Shown piece after piece: positions 14,331-22,105 of a DNA stretch of 64,000 bases. Both the position numbers and the translations under genes were made by a program. Under the pieces are notes generated by a model. That model was not told the origin of the DNA. It searched no databases and was given only the letters and a program-made list of their open reading frames with translations. The DNA comes from a virus, in IMG/VR virus record IMGVR_UViG_3300031964_000019, positions 1-64,000 of that record. One strand, given 5' to 3'. The first letter of the stretch is position 1. Every line of letters begins with the position of its first letter.

Positions 14331-14527
14331 GCCACGCTCCTCTCATCCACAGTCAGCGAGCGGATGAGCCGCTCCGCGTTCCTTCGATCGACCAACTCAC
14401 GCAGCGCCTCGATCATGTCGCGCTCATCCTGTGGGCCGACTGCGTAGTGCTCGTTCGTGATGATGTCAGCGAGCTCGGCCAAGCGAGCGTTGGTGAGCGG
14501 CGGCGGTTTTGATGCCTTCCCTTTCAT
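14327..14527 (-). CDS. Hypothetical protein (66 aa)
   Basis: Basic start MKGKASKPPPLTNARLAELA, then helices IITNEHYAVGPQDERDMIEA and LRELVDRRNAERLIR. ATGA overlaps at both ends. Function unknown. Confidence 0.5.
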   Translation of the reverse strand: MKGKASKPPPLTNARLAELADIITNEHYAVGPQDERDMIEALRELVDRRNAERLIRSLTVDERSVA

Positions 14528-14778
14528 GCGAGTCGTTCCACGAATCGCACGTCCGCCCGCACGTATCGACTCGAGATGCTTTCAGCGGTCAATCCCAGAT
14601 CCGCGACCCTCCGCAACGCCACCGTCTTGCGGGTCACCTCATCGACCTCGACGCAGCAGCAGGCGACGCCTTGCGGGAGCACGACGAACCAGGTGTCACC
14701 GGCGTGTAAGCGCGGTTTCTTGACTCCAGCTGAGCGCGGCGTGGGCACTTCCGCGAGACGGGTCGCGAGTTGGTTCAC
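14524..14778 (-). CDS. Hypothetical small beta protein (84 aa)
   Basis: Beta-rich central part (RLHAGDTWFVVLPQGVACCC, VEVDEVTRKTVALRRV). Sits between the coiled-coil recombination partner and small genes; ATGA-coupled to both. Function unknown. Confidence 0.5.
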   Translation of the reverse strand: MNQLATRLAEVPTPRSAGVKKPRLHAGDTWFVVLPQGVACCCVEVDEVTRKTVALRRVADLGLTAESISSRYVRADVRFVERLA

Positions 14779-16544
14779 GCCATCTCCCCCTCACACTGCG
14801 CCAACGCTTCCAGGTCCATGTCGCGTAACCACTCCACCATGGTGTCCCAGTCGACCGACAGCGCGTGCGCGAAAAGCTTCACCAGCGCGACATCGCTCGG
14901 GCGCACGGGCTTACGGTGCTGCACGATCACAGTCACGATGCTCGAAGGCCGCGCATCCTCTGTCGCTGCGGACTCAGCGGGGCTGTCGGTCGCCTCGCTC
15001 GAATGACTTGCCGGCGCCACCATCTCGCGCGACACCAAAGCCGCTTCCCGCGCTGCAATCTCACGCTCGCGCGCTTCCTGCTGACGCGCGAGTTCCGCAG
15101 ACTCGTCTGCCAATCGCTGGGATTCGGCTTCCTGCTGCCTGCGCTGCTCGGCCAACTCCTGCTCACTGGCCAACCGCTTCGCGAGCGCGATTTGCCGCTG
15201 ACGTAGTGTCGTTAGCGTGTTGGTCTGCGCGGTCTCGGCAGCCTCCACCAGGTCGCCGAAGCGCTCTTCGGTGATGACCTCGCCCTGGGTGACGCTGATG
15301 GCGAGATCGTACGCCTCCAGGCTGTCTCCCTCGGCGGCGGTGTGTACGCGGTCCTGGATGGCGCGAATGGCGTCCATGGCTCGTTCGCGAGCTTCGGCCT
15401 TGGCTTTCGCATTGGCTTCGGCGGCGAATTTCCTGGTCAGGATCTCGCGGCGTTCCAGCAGCAACGCACGAGCATCATTGAGTGCGTCGGCGATGGGTAC
15501 CGAGTGCAATCCGAACAGCGCGTCGTCGATTACCCATGCCGCCGCAACGCGGATAGCCTCGTCGTACTTCTCTAAGGTGCCGTGCCGATCAGCGGTCACT
15601 GGGATCTGTTGAATCGTGCGAATTTCGTCATCGGCTTGTTCGCGTAGCTGACGCGCTTCCTCGGCCTGGCGGTTTTCTTCGGCAATGCGCGCGCGCTCCT
15701 TCGCGGCAGCGGCGTCTTGCTCGGCCTTCTCCCGGGCGAGGCGCTCTCTGACTTCCTCCAGCCTCTTCTGTTCAGCCTCAAGGGTGAGAGTGGCGGCGTG
15801 CAGCCCTTTCAAACGCCCGAGAGTCGCTGCCTTTGCAGCCTCGGCACGCTGCTGGAACTCGGCGAAGGTCTGGTCGACGACGACAGACTCGATATCGCCG
15901 ATGGCGACTGCGATATCCGCAGCCGATTTGCCTGCCACGAGCGCGACTGCCTCGCGCATGTCGTTGATGCGCTCCTCGATCACGGCTTTGCGCTTCTCCT
16001 CGGCTTCTTCCTTCGCCTTTTTCTCGGCCGCCTTCCGATTGTTCTCGTTCACGATCTGTTCGTGAATCGGAGCCTCTATCGCGGTAATGCGCGCGATGTA
16101 GCTCTCGGCCTGCTGGTCAACCTCATTCTTCAGGTTGTTGAGCGTTCCCTTCGCTTCCTTGGCCAGATTCTGGATCGCGTACCGAGGCTCGCGGATCACC
16201 TCGCGCGCCTTGCACGCCTCCTTCATGCCCACCGTCGTCTCGACGGGGAAGACGATACCGACGTACTGCCGCTCAAGCTCTGCAACGCCTGCCGAGAATG
16301 CCTGGATAGCGCTGACGTGCTGAGTGACCAGCGCGAGCGCCGTCGTCGTTTGCGACTCGATCGCGAGAATGACTTCGGGCTCGGCAGCGCTCGCAGGCGC
16401 CTCGGCTGGGGCGACCTCCCTTGGCGGATCGGGCGTGAGCGGAGCATCCGACTGAGGTTCGGGAGCGGAGGCGGCCTCGTTCAGTTCCGCTTGCTGCGGC
16501 TCGTGTGCGGGTGCTCGGCGCCGTGATTTCGGTGACGCGTTCAT
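14775..16544 (-). CDS. Large coiled-coil protein of the recombination operon
   Basis: A 589-aa protein. Acidic Pro/Ala-rich N-terminus (about 1-60), then a helical region with FPVETTVGMKEACKAREVIR and EPRYAIQNLAKEAKGTLNNL, long Glu/Lys/Ala-rich coiled coils (about 150-320 and 450-520), and a globular C-terminal end (DWDTMVEWLRDMDLEALAQC). Proteins with the EYVG...MKEA.AAR.EIREPRY pattern occur beside RecE-like nucleases in prophages (recollection). Probably helps annealing or scaffolds recombination; activity not shown by sequence. Confidence 0.6.
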   Translation of the reverse strand: MNASPKSRRRAPAHEPQQAELNEAASAPEPQSDAPLTPDPPREVAPAEAPASAAEPEVILAIESQTTTALALVTQHVSAIQAFSAGVAELERQYVGIVFPVETTVGMKEACKAREVIREPRYAIQNLAKEAKGTLNNLKNEVDQQAESYIARITAIEAPIHEQIVNENNRKAAEKKAKEEAEEKRKAVIEERINDMREAVALVAGKSAADIAVAIGDIESVVVDQTFAEFQQRAEAAKAATLGRLKGLHAATLTLEAEQKRLEEVRERLAREKAEQDAAAAKERARIAEENRQAEEARQLREQADDEIRTIQQIPVTADRHGTLEKYDEAIRVAAAWVIDDALFGLHSVPIADALNDARALLLERREILTRKFAAEANAKAKAEARERAMDAIRAIQDRVHTAAEGDSLEAYDLAISVTQGEVITEERFGDLVEAAETAQTNTLTTLRQRQIALAKRLASEQELAEQRRQQEAESQRLADESAELARQQEAREREIAAREAALVSREMVAPASHSSEATDSPAESAATEDARPSSIVTVIVQHRKPVRPSDVALVKLFAHALSVDWDTMVEWLRDMDLEALAQCEGEMA

Positions 16545-16547
16545 GGG

Positions 16548-17210
16548 TTACTCCTGCGCCCGCTGTTCAAGGGCCTCGCGATGCTCATTCGCCGCCGCAT
16601 CGACATCCAACGGCACGTCCGCATTGGCAGCGGCATACAAGCCCCACACCGACTTGCGCGCCTTCGCGAGAGCGTCGAGCGTCTGCGCGGCACGAATCGT
16701 TTCGATGGACTGCGCCGACGGAGGGAGCGTTTTGCCGCCGCCGGCAGCACCGTTGGCCGCCGGCGCAACTCCATTGGCCGAGCCGGCAGCGGGGGGCGCG
16801 GCGCGGGTGGAATGCATGGTCATCGCAAACGGTCGCTTGCGCGGCAGCGAGATCGTGATCTCTTTGTCGGCTTCGATCTCGGGCGAACCATAGATGCGGA
16901 TTGCATCCTCGCCGTTCCAGACGGTCGGGAAGAGCGTGACGCGTTTGCCGACCCACTCCTGCACCTTCTTGCCGAACATCTCTTTCAGACAGATGCCGTT
17001 GGTCTTATTTAACGCCAATTGCTTCTCGGTCTTGTCGAACGAGATGATGCCCTTGATCTGCGCGCCCTTGTCGCCGATCAACTCCTCGAGCCGGATACCG
17101 GATATCTTGAGTGTGACCTGCTTGCCCTTGAAGTCCGAAGCTTTAAGGAAGCGTCCCGGATAAAGTTCATCCCAATCGACCGGGGTCGGAAATATTTTTT
17201 CTTGTGCCAC
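16548..17210 (-). CDS. Phage recombination-associated protein, unknown function
   Basis: 220 aa from a GTG start at 17208-17210, one base after the upstream stop. Globular N-terminal domain (about 1-120) with VTLKISGIRLEELIGDKGAQ, KQLALNKTNGICLKEMFGKK and EWVGKRVTLFPTVWN, a beta-rich pattern like an OB-type fold. Then an Ala/Gly/Pro linker and a helical tail. Between the nuclease and the coiled-coil protein; a ssDNA-binding role is a guess. Confidence 0.6.
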   Translation of the reverse strand: MAQEKIFPTPVDWDELYPGRFLKASDFKGKQVTLKISGIRLEELIGDKGAQIKGIISFDKTEKQLALNKTNGICLKEMFGKKVQEWVGKRVTLFPTVWNGEDAIRIYGSPEIEADKEITISLPRKRPFAMTMHSTRAAPPAAGSANGVAPAANGAAGGGKTLPPSAQSIETIRAAQTLDALAKARKSVWGLYAAANADVPLDVDAAANEHREALEQRAQE

Positions 17211-17211
17211 G

Positions 17212-18078
17212 TTATTGCTCCAGGCCAAGCTCGGCCAGGTCATCGTTTGAGGGGTAGGCCCAGGTCGGGAAGGTCAGCTGCTCCTGCATCGGAACCGGAC
17301 CGGGCCACGTGTTAGTCTTTTCGCAGCGGTCGAGGAGCACCAACAGCTTGTCGTACTCATCGCGGCCCTGGTCGATAATCTCGGTAGGGATCTCGAACGG
17401 CGCGACTGCGTGCGGCGGCTTGGATTCGACCACGATCTCGATCATTTTGGGCTCGACGCCCGTGATGATTTTGTAACCGTCGAGATACCACGCCCACTGC
17501 AGGTGGTATCCGAATCTCGCGGCGGCGTTACCGAAAATCATGGGACGACAGTCGACTGAGGTTTTCAGTCCAACGAGATACGGCACGCCATCGATATGCG
17601 TGATCCAGTCCGCGCGCCCGCGACACGGACGACCGTTCAGCTGCCACGTCATGACCACTTCGGGATCGCCGGTCGTGAGGTAGCGCGCGGCGTCCGGGGC
17701 AGCGTGCACCGCGTCCTGCATGGACATCGCGAAGTTGTAGTCGTCCTCGGTGATGATCTCGAAGCCGGCGTGCTCCGCCGCGAATGCATCCCACCACTGG
17801 CCGTTGCGGGGCGCCATTTCGCCGGCTTTGGTGAGGCGACGCCATATCGCGAAGTCGGCGCCGAACCGCTCGGGCTCCAACACGGCGCAGTGAGCGGCAC
17901 GGCCGAGCGTCAGGGGCGCCGATTCTTTGGGCGTGCCGAGCCGGTATTTGTAGTGCTGCGGTGAGCGACCCAACTCCTTCAGACGCGTGATGGAGGTGCC
18001 GGGCATGGCGAAATACTCTTCGGCCGGCATGCGCGAGATGATTTCGCCGCGCACGAGGGTGTTGAGTTGGGCGTTCAT
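17212..18078 (-). CDS. RecE/exonuclease VIII-like nuclease (PD-(D/E)XK)
   Basis: A 288-aa protein matching the prophage exodeoxyribonuclease VIII-like family. N-terminal EEYFAMPGTSITRLKELGRS, then LTLGRAAHCAVLEPERF, then the catalytic core: CRGRADWITHIDGVPYLVGL (Asp156-type metal ligand, then the strand carrying LKTS) and FGYHLQWAWYLDGYKIITGV (QxxxY motif). Resects dsDNA to expose single strands for annealing. Here the usual D-x-K reads GLKTS, so the active-site Asp/Glu should be checked against homologues. ATGA overlap upstream. Confidence 0.8.
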   Translation of the reverse strand: MNAQLNTLVRGEIISRMPAEEYFAMPGTSITRLKELGRSPQHYKYRLGTPKESAPLTLGRAAHCAVLEPERFGADFAIWRRLTKAGEMAPRNGQWWDAFAAEHAGFEIITEDDYNFAMSMQDAVHAAPDAARYLTTGDPEVVMTWQLNGRPCRGRADWITHIDGVPYLVGLKTSVDCRPMIFGNAAARFGYHLQWAWYLDGYKIITGVEPKMIEIVVESKPPHAVAPFEIPTEIIDQGRDEYDKLLVLLDRCEKTNTWPGPVPMQEQLTFPTWAYPSNDDLAELGLEQ

Positions 18079-18284
18079 GGAATGCTCCGCGTAGGCCGGT
18101 CAAGTCGATGTTCGTTGTTGGCCCGCTCGCACAGATGCGATGGAGGTGGCAGAACGCCTCGACGCCGGCGGTTGCGTGCGCGCCGGAAAAAGCGAGGCCA
18201 GCGCAGGTCGTCCAGAATGGCCAGCACGATCACGGCCAACACGACAACGGCGATCCAGGTCAGATCAGTCGGAGTCAGATTCAC
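18075..18284 (-). CDS. Small membrane protein (69 aa)
   Basis: GTG start (18282-18284) overlapping the upstream stop (GTGA). A single strong membrane segment near the N-terminus (LTWIAVVVLAVIVLAILDDL) is followed by a very basic tail (RWPRFFRRARNRRRRG), predicting an N-out/C-in inner-membrane protein. Function unknown. Confidence 0.55.
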   Translation of the reverse strand: MNLTPTDLTWIAVVVLAVIVLAILDDLRWPRFFRRARNRRRRGVLPPPSHLCERANNEHRLDRPTRSIP

Positions 18285-18457
18285 GGCAATACCTCCTCTT
18301 GTACCTTGTGCCACCGCGCCAACTCTTGCGGTGAGGGCGGTCTCAGCCAGTAAGGCGGGTCACACTTGCAGCCGAGCATATGAAGGCAGCCTGGTTGGAT
18401 GCGGCGCGCGAACTGATAGGCATCGACAATGCGCGGCTCGACGGGTGCTTTGGCCAT
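18281..18457 (-). CDS. Hypothetical protein (58 aa)
   Basis: Starts MAKAPVEPRIVDAYQFARRI and has CLHMLGCKCDPPYWLRPPSP, a three-Cys cluster, then a short helix. The GTGA junction with the membrane-protein gene downstream supports its reality. No family recognised. Confidence 0.5.
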   Translation of the reverse strand: MAKAPVEPRIVDAYQFARRIQPGCLHMLGCKCDPPYWLRPPSPQELARWHKVQEEVLP

Positions 18458-18466
18458 GACGCTGCC

Positions 18467-18769
18467 TCACCCGACCAACAGGAGCGCTGCTGCGACGGTC
18501 AACAGGCTCCAGCCGATGCGCGTCCAGTTCCGGCCCGGGTCGCGAGGTTGACGAGGCGCGACCCCAGCGGCCCGGCTTTGCATCCAGCGCTCAAACACGA
18601 ACTGCGCCCGGATGACCGGGGCGGCTTCCTCGCCGTCGAGTTCGGCCAGGTCGCCTATCGCGTTGACGCGGTCCAGGTTGCAGTCGATCCAGGCGCGGAA
18701 CGGGTCCCACTCGATGCGCAAATAGGCGCGCAGGCGCTCCATTTCGGGCGTGTGGTTGGTGACGATCAC
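18467..18769 (-). CDS. Hypothetical protein with C-terminal membrane anchor (100 aa)
   Basis: GTG start overlapping the upstream stop (GTGA at 18766-18769). Cytoplasmic N-terminal part (TPEMERLRAYLRIEWDPFRA) and a C-terminal hydrophobic segment (IGWSLLTVAAALLLVG), so probably tail-anchored in the inner membrane. Function unknown. Confidence 0.5.
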   Translation of the reverse strand: MIVTNHTPEMERLRAYLRIEWDPFRAWIDCNLDRVNAIGDLAELDGEEAAPVIRAQFVFERWMQSRAAGVAPRQPRDPGRNWTRIGWSLLTVAAALLLVG

Positions 18770-18948
18770 GGCTGCTTCTCCTGCTTGCCTTCGGCCAGTC
18801 CCAACTCGTGCGCGTCTATCATCTTCAGCAGCAACGTATCGGAGAGCTGGTCCCCCATGGCGTGGACGCTGTCGGGAAGGCGCGGCAACTGCATGCGCCC
18901 CGCCAACTCGCACTCGTCGAGAATCTGCTGGCGACGGGCCGGGTTCAT
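18766..18948 (-). CDS. Hypothetical protein (60 aa)
   Basis: Starts MNPARRQQILDECELAGRMQ; helical, acidic, ending LGLAEGKQEKQP. An in-frame GTG at 18969 would add seven residues. Coupled to the next gene by GTGA. Confidence 0.45.
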   Translation of the reverse strand: MNPARRQQILDECELAGRMQLPRLPDSVHAMGDQLSDTLLLKMIDAHELGLAEGKQEKQP

Positions 18949-18970
18949 TTGTCCGCAGGCGTAGCGCACG

Positions 18971-19453
18971 TTAAAAGTTCTCGTTAGCGATAAGGGCCTG
19001 CGCAGCCGGGTCGACTCTGAGCGTCTCGTTGTTGCTCGCGTACCAGCGTTTCTGCCTGTCTCGCCTGCACGTCTTGCACACTCGGCCCGTGCCATTACGA
19101 CGGAAATAGACGTTGCTGCCTGAAAATGGGTGGCCCTTCGAGCAATGTGTCGCTGCCGCCGCTTTAGCCGAGGGGGAGTTCCCGCGGAGATTGTTCTCAT
19201 ATGCAGTCACCGCCTCCAAGTGATCAGGATTGCAGCAGCCTCTCACACGACAAAGATGGTCTAAGACGAACCCGGAAGGAATCGGGCCTCTGAATGCTGC
19301 GTATGCAACTCGGTGGGCCAACTTCACTCGATAACGACCTTCGATCTTTACCGTAATGACGCCGTAGCCATTCTGATTCTTGCGGTTTGTCCATATCCAA
19401 CACCCGTTGGTGTCGACATAGACGGAAATTGGAAATCTGTCTCGGATCGGCAT
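18971..19453 (-). CDS. HNH endonuclease with Zn-ribbon tail
   Basis: 160 aa from ATG 19451-19453. HNH domain: CWIWTNRKNQNGYGVITVKI, LAHRVAYAAFRGPIPSGFVL, DHLCRVRGCCNPDHLEAVTA (the H-N-H residues), followed by a zinc ribbon (THCSKGHPFSGSN, then CKTCRRDRQKRWY) typical of phage HNH_3 proteins. Probably a free-standing homing or nicking endonuclease inserted in the early operon. Confidence 0.9.
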   Translation of the reverse strand: MPIRDRFPISVYVDTNGCWIWTNRKNQNGYGVITVKIEGRYRVKLAHRVAYAAFRGPIPSGFVLDHLCRVRGCCNPDHLEAVTAYENNLRGNSPSAKAAAATHCSKGHPFSGSNVYFRRNGTGRVCKTCRRDRQKRWYASNNETLRVDPAAQALIANENF

Positions 19454-19463
19454 GGGAATTCTT

Positions 19464-19910
19464 CTAGGCACGAGTGTTCTCCGATTCACCGGCGCTGACT
19501 AACTCAGGCACCGGTGATATCCCGCGCGCATCGTCAGGGGGTTGGTACGATGGCGCGGCCTGCGTGTCTGCGGGAAGGGAGGGAACCGCAGATGAGGGGA
19601 ACTCAGATATGACCTGCAGGCCCAGCGGCTCGAAGCATTCGCGGATCTGCTGGGCTTCGTCAGGCAACAGGTCGAATTCGGTGCGGCCGATCCACAGGAC
19701 CGACGTTCGCAGGTTGAGTTCGATTCTCTCTGATCGGTTCAACACCGTGTTGGCATGGAACGCGTGGGCCAGCGCGAAGCGGCGTGCCAGCGGATCCTCC
19801 GGATACACTGCAGCGGCTATGCTCAGTGCGGTCCACGACATCCACAGGCGGCGCGGAAAGTTGGGAGACGGGCCCACGGTCAGGACGGTGGTTGCGGGGA
19901 TGACGTTCAC
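19464..19910 (-). CDS. Hypothetical phage protein (148 aa)
   Basis: Globular N-terminal part (RRLWMSWTALSIAAAVYPED, LNLRTSVLWIGRTEFDLLPD) and a disordered Pro/Ser-rich tail. No catalytic motif recognised. ATGA-coupled to the Zn-finger gene upstream. Confidence 0.55.
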   Translation of the reverse strand: MNVIPATTVLTVGPSPNFPRRLWMSWTALSIAAAVYPEDPLARRFALAHAFHANTVLNRSERIELNLRTSVLWIGRTEFDLLPDEAQQIRECFEPLGLQVISEFPSSAVPSLPADTQAAPSYQPPDDARGISPVPELVSAGESENTRA

Positions 19911-20140
19911 AGCGCACTCCTCGCCGGCAGGCCCAGCTCGCCGCGCATCGCCGCGCAGTCAAACGCCAATGTGCCGTTCTCGCTGCGCAGGGTGGCGCAC
20001 TCGAGGTGGAGGCCGTAGTTGATGCAAGGTGCGAGTTGGAAGCGCAGGTAGCGCACGCCGGTCGCGATGAGCTCATCGCAGCGGTCGCAGTCGTGTGGCT
20101 TGCGCGCCGTCACGATCTTGCTGGCGAGGTAGGCGCTCAC
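19907..20140 (-). CDS. Zinc-finger protein (77 aa)
   Basis: GTG start (20138-20140). Contains HDCDRCDELIATGVRYLRF and later LHLECATLRSENG: a C-x2-C plus H/C pair typical of small phage zinc ribbons. Second gene after pL; could be an early regulator or inhibitor of a host protein (inference only). Confidence 0.6.
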   Translation of the reverse strand: MSAYLASKIVTARKPHDCDRCDELIATGVRYLRFQLAPCINYGLHLECATLRSENGTLAFDCAAMRGELGLPARSAL

Positions 20141-20292
20141 GCCGCCACCGCGCCGTTTAACTTATCGAGGCACGCGGTGCAGTGGTCGCAGCCGTCTTCG
20201 GGAGTGGCAGTGCCGCACTGGAGGCAGAGGATCTTGGTCTGCTGGGTGAGCAGGCCGGATTCGGCGATGAACTCTTCGTAGGTCTGGTACAC
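20137..20292 (-). CDS. First pL gene: small zinc-ribbon protein (51 aa)
   Basis: GTG start at 20290-20292 with GGGGGAA upstream; starts VYQTYEEFIAESGLLTQQTK and has CLQCGTATPEDGCDHCTAC, a compact double-CxxC ribbon. It is the first gene after the pL-like promoter, the position of lambda N, but no Arg-rich antiterminator motif is seen. Confidence 0.55.
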   Translation of the reverse strand: MYQTYEEFIAESGLLTQQTKILCLQCGTATPEDGCDHCTACLDKLNGAVAA

Positions 20293-20318
20293 GCTTGTTC
20301 CCCCGTTCGATGGGAGGA

Positions 20319-20366
20319 ACTCTACGGTATTCCGATATCGTAGTCAACGGTATTCCGATATATGAG
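20319..20366 (-). promoter_or_regulatory. pL-like promoter with two operators (OL)
   Basis: Minus-strand TTGACT (20342-20347) and TAGAGT (20319-20324) are 17 bp apart. Operator core CGGTATTCCG occurs twice, at 20325-20334 (filling the spacer) and 20348-20357 (just upstream of -35), 23 bp apart. The same core is found at the repressor/Cro promoter region. Repressor binding here would block leftward early transcription. Confidence 0.75.
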
Positions 20367-20385
20367 GCCAAAAATATCTGGGTGA

Positions 20386-20733
20386 CTATTGGGAGGCGAT
20401 CACCCGGCCGTCGATAGAGATCTCTATACGGCCGCCCAGGTCGTGGAACTCGTACTCGTACCGGTTGTGGTCACAAACGAAGACGAGTGAGTTATGGAAG
20501 GGAAGCATGCGGACGCTGCTGATGCTCTTGCAGGAATATCCGGCAGATTGAATGATCTGTGCGGCGATTCGTGCGATGTTGATAACCGCCTCTCGCTTGT
20601 AAAGTGACGCGTCTGGAAAAGTTGCGCCCGGCTCGAATAAAGGGTCCTCGTTGGCGCTGGCAGTCGATGCAATCCCCGCGAGAAGGGCCGAGCAGCACAC
20701 AATCGCTAGCCGCTCCATTTTCAAGTCGATCAC
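20386..20733 (-). CDS. Secreted protein cotranscribed with the repressor
   Basis: A 115-aa protein with a signal peptide (MERLAIVCCSALLAGIASTA, predicted cut after the SANA/STASA region), then a mature periplasmic domain of about 90 residues with two cysteines (GYSCKSISS, LVFVCDHNRY) that could form a disulfide. Its ATG overlaps the repressor stop (ATGA at 20730-20733), so it should be expressed in lysogens. By position (like lambda rex) it is a candidate lysogenic-conversion or superinfection-exclusion factor. Confidence 0.65.
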   Translation of the reverse strand: MIDLKMERLAIVCCSALLAGIASTASANEDPLFEPGATFPDASLYKREAVINIARIAAQIIQSAGYSCKSISSVRMLPFHNSLVFVCDHNRYEYEFHDLGGRIEISIDGRVIASQ

Positions 20734-21143
20734 CCGCTGCCTTTGTTGCGGCGTGAATTGATGATGTCTTGGAGCGCTTCCTGCAGCCTGCTTTCGGCGT
20801 AGTGCAACTCCACCTTGCTGAGCCGCGTTAGCTGAGCCTTGCCGATGTTCTCAAACGGCCACCAAGGCGGCAATTCGCCGCTCGTGCGGCTGGCGGGAGG
20901 CCCGTTAGGTTCCGGGTCGCCCTCGTCGGTCTCCAGGTAATGCGGGTCTACGCGAAGTGCCGCAGCGAGACGATTCAGCTTTGTGGAGGATATCTGCTTC
21001 TGATTTTCCAGCCCGGAAAGGGTCGACTGGCCGATACCAGCGCTCTTGGCGAGCTCCGGCTGGGTAAGTCCGCGATAGGCGCGCCACCACTGAACCCGTG
21101 GGCCAATCGCGTCGAAAGTAGGGAGGCCGAGTGGACGTGGCAT
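20730..21143 (-). CDS. CI-like XRE repressor (short form)
   Basis: 137 aa from ATG 21141-21143. XRE HTH at about residues 14-70: VQWWRAYRGLTQPELAKSAG, recognition GIGQSTLSGLENQKQISSTK, then LAAALRVDPHYLETDEG. The C-terminal half (GELPPWWPFENIGKAQLTRL, YAESRLQEALQDII) has no LexA/CI-type Ser-Lys peptidase motif, so induction may not use RecA-stimulated self-cleavage. Lies between OL and OR and faces the Cro-like gene, so it is the presumed maintenance repressor. Confidence 0.85.
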   Translation of the reverse strand: MPRPLGLPTFDAIGPRVQWWRAYRGLTQPELAKSAGIGQSTLSGLENQKQISSTKLNRLAAALRVDPHYLETDEGDPEPNGPPASRTSGELPPWWPFENIGKAQLTRLSKVELHYAESRLQEALQDIINSRRNKGSG

Positions 21144-21157
21144 ACGGCGGGAAGTAT

Positions 21158-21212
21158 TACGGAGTTCCGTAGCGGAATGCCGATTGCACAATATATCGGT
21201 ATTCCGTATGCT
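21158..21212 (+). promoter_or_regulatory. pR-like promoter and three operators (OR)
   Basis: Between divergent repressor and Cro-like genes. Three operator cores CGGnnnnCCG: 21160-21169 (CGGAGTTCCG, inside TACGGA..TCCGTA), 21173-21182 (CGGAATGCCG), 21197-21206 (CGGTATTCCG, identical to OL). Rightward TTGCAC (21184-21189) and TATGCT (21207-21212) are 17 bp apart with the third operator in the spacer. On the other strand TAATAC (21154-21159) could be the repressor -10 with a poor -35. Confidence 0.75.
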
Positions 21213-21219
21213 CGGTTCC

Positions 21220-21420
21220 ATGAGCAACTGGTCTTCACGCATTTCGGATCTGCGCCGAAAAGGGATGACGGTCGCCGAAATCGGCGACGCCATCGGACTT
21301 GCACAGTCTTCGGTTAGTGACATCGAGAGCGGGCGCTCGAAAGAGCCCCGCGGAGATGCAGCAGTCGCGTTGCATGAGTTACACAAATCCAAGGTGGATG
21401 AATCGCTCGGAGAGGGCTGA
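21220..21420 (+). CDS. Cro-like HTH protein
   Basis: 66 aa: MSNWSSRISDLRRKGMTVAE, IGDAIGLAQSSVSDIESGRS (HTH with recognition helix), then DAAVALHELHKSKVDE. First gene of the rightward early transcript. The predicted pR -10 ends only 7 bases before the ATG at 21220, so the mRNA may be nearly leaderless. An upstream in-frame start at 21184 would fall inside the operators and is rejected. Confidence 0.8.
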   Translation: MSNWSSRISDLRRKGMTVAEIGDAIGLAQSSVSDIESGRSKEPRGDAAVALHELHKSKVDESLGEG

Positions 21421-21483
21421 GGCCCGGGTTCGTTCTTTTCAGTCATGTTCGCTGACGTTCCTATTTTTGCCTAGAAAAACGAT

Positions 21484-21927
21484 ATGCACCGAGACTCAAC
21501 AAAGTTGCGGACCGTTGAGAGTGAGCAGCTTTCGCTCATCCCCAACGACGCGATAGCGGGGCGCCCGGCAAGTCTCGATCGGATCTACACACTGTCGGAC
21601 ACTCACGAGGCGCTGATGTACGGATGCGAACTCGCGCGTCGGCCTGCGAAGCAGCTCTATGGCGAGATGGAGGTCGACAAGACGACGTGGTCGCGGATCG
21701 TGAACGGCGAGTGGGATCTCAGCGGACGCAACATCCTGAGATTCAGCCGGGCTGTCCGCAACGACGCGTACCTGCTCTATCTGAACCACGTGCACGGCTA
21801 CGACCTTACGAGCCTGCAGAAGGTCCAGGACGACAACGAGCGACGGATCGCTGAGCTTGAGAAGGCGGTCGCGGAGCGAGATCGGACCATTCAACTGCTG
21901 GTTGGGTACCAGAAGGGAAAGGCCTGA
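21484..21927 (+). CDS. Putative early regulator with HTH and coiled coil
   Basis: 147 aa. Central region MYGCELARRPAKQLYGEMEV followed by DKTTWSRIVNGEWDLSGRNI reads like an XRE/CII-type HTH; the C-terminus is a coiled coil (DDNERRIAELEKAVAERDR). Position right after the Cro-like gene is that of lambda cII, so a lysis-lysogeny or replication regulator is plausible. No firm family assignment. Confidence 0.6.
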   Translation: MHRDSTKLRTVESEQLSLIPNDAIAGRPASLDRIYTLSDTHEALMYGCELARRPAKQLYGEMEVDKTTWSRIVNGEWDLSGRNILRFSRAVRNDAYLLYLNHVHGYDLTSLQKVQDDNERRIAELEKAVAERDRTIQLLVGYQKGKA

Positions 21928-21928
21928 A

Positions 21929-22105
21929 ATGACTGGTCAGTTCCATTGCGCCCCCTCGCTTCCCGCTGTCAGGCGGGTCATCGACAGCGATGTTCTGCGA
22001 CATCGTTTTCATCGGTTGTACGCCGTTAAGGCCAAGGTCGCAATGCAACGGAACGTAAAGAATTCTGAAGCAGACCCATTAGGAGCGCCAATCAACGTGA
22101 GTTAA
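21929..22105 (+). CDS. Hypothetical small protein (58 aa)
   Basis: Starts MTGQFHCAPSLPAVRRVIDS, basic and His-rich. The ATG is two bases after the upstream stop with AAAGG before it. No family recognised; the following 120 bp (22106-22225) hold no gene, only short G/C-run repeats and a TTGACT box without a convincing -10. Confidence 0.4.
   Translation: MTGQFHCAPSLPAVRRVIDSDVLRHRFHRLYAVKAKVAMQRNVKNSEADPLGAPINVS

Noticed and set aside
15717-16526. 269-aa plus-strand ORF opposite the coiled-coil gene
   Set aside because: Leu-rich antisense of Glu/Lys/Ala coiled-coil codons; no start signal or neighbours on that strand.
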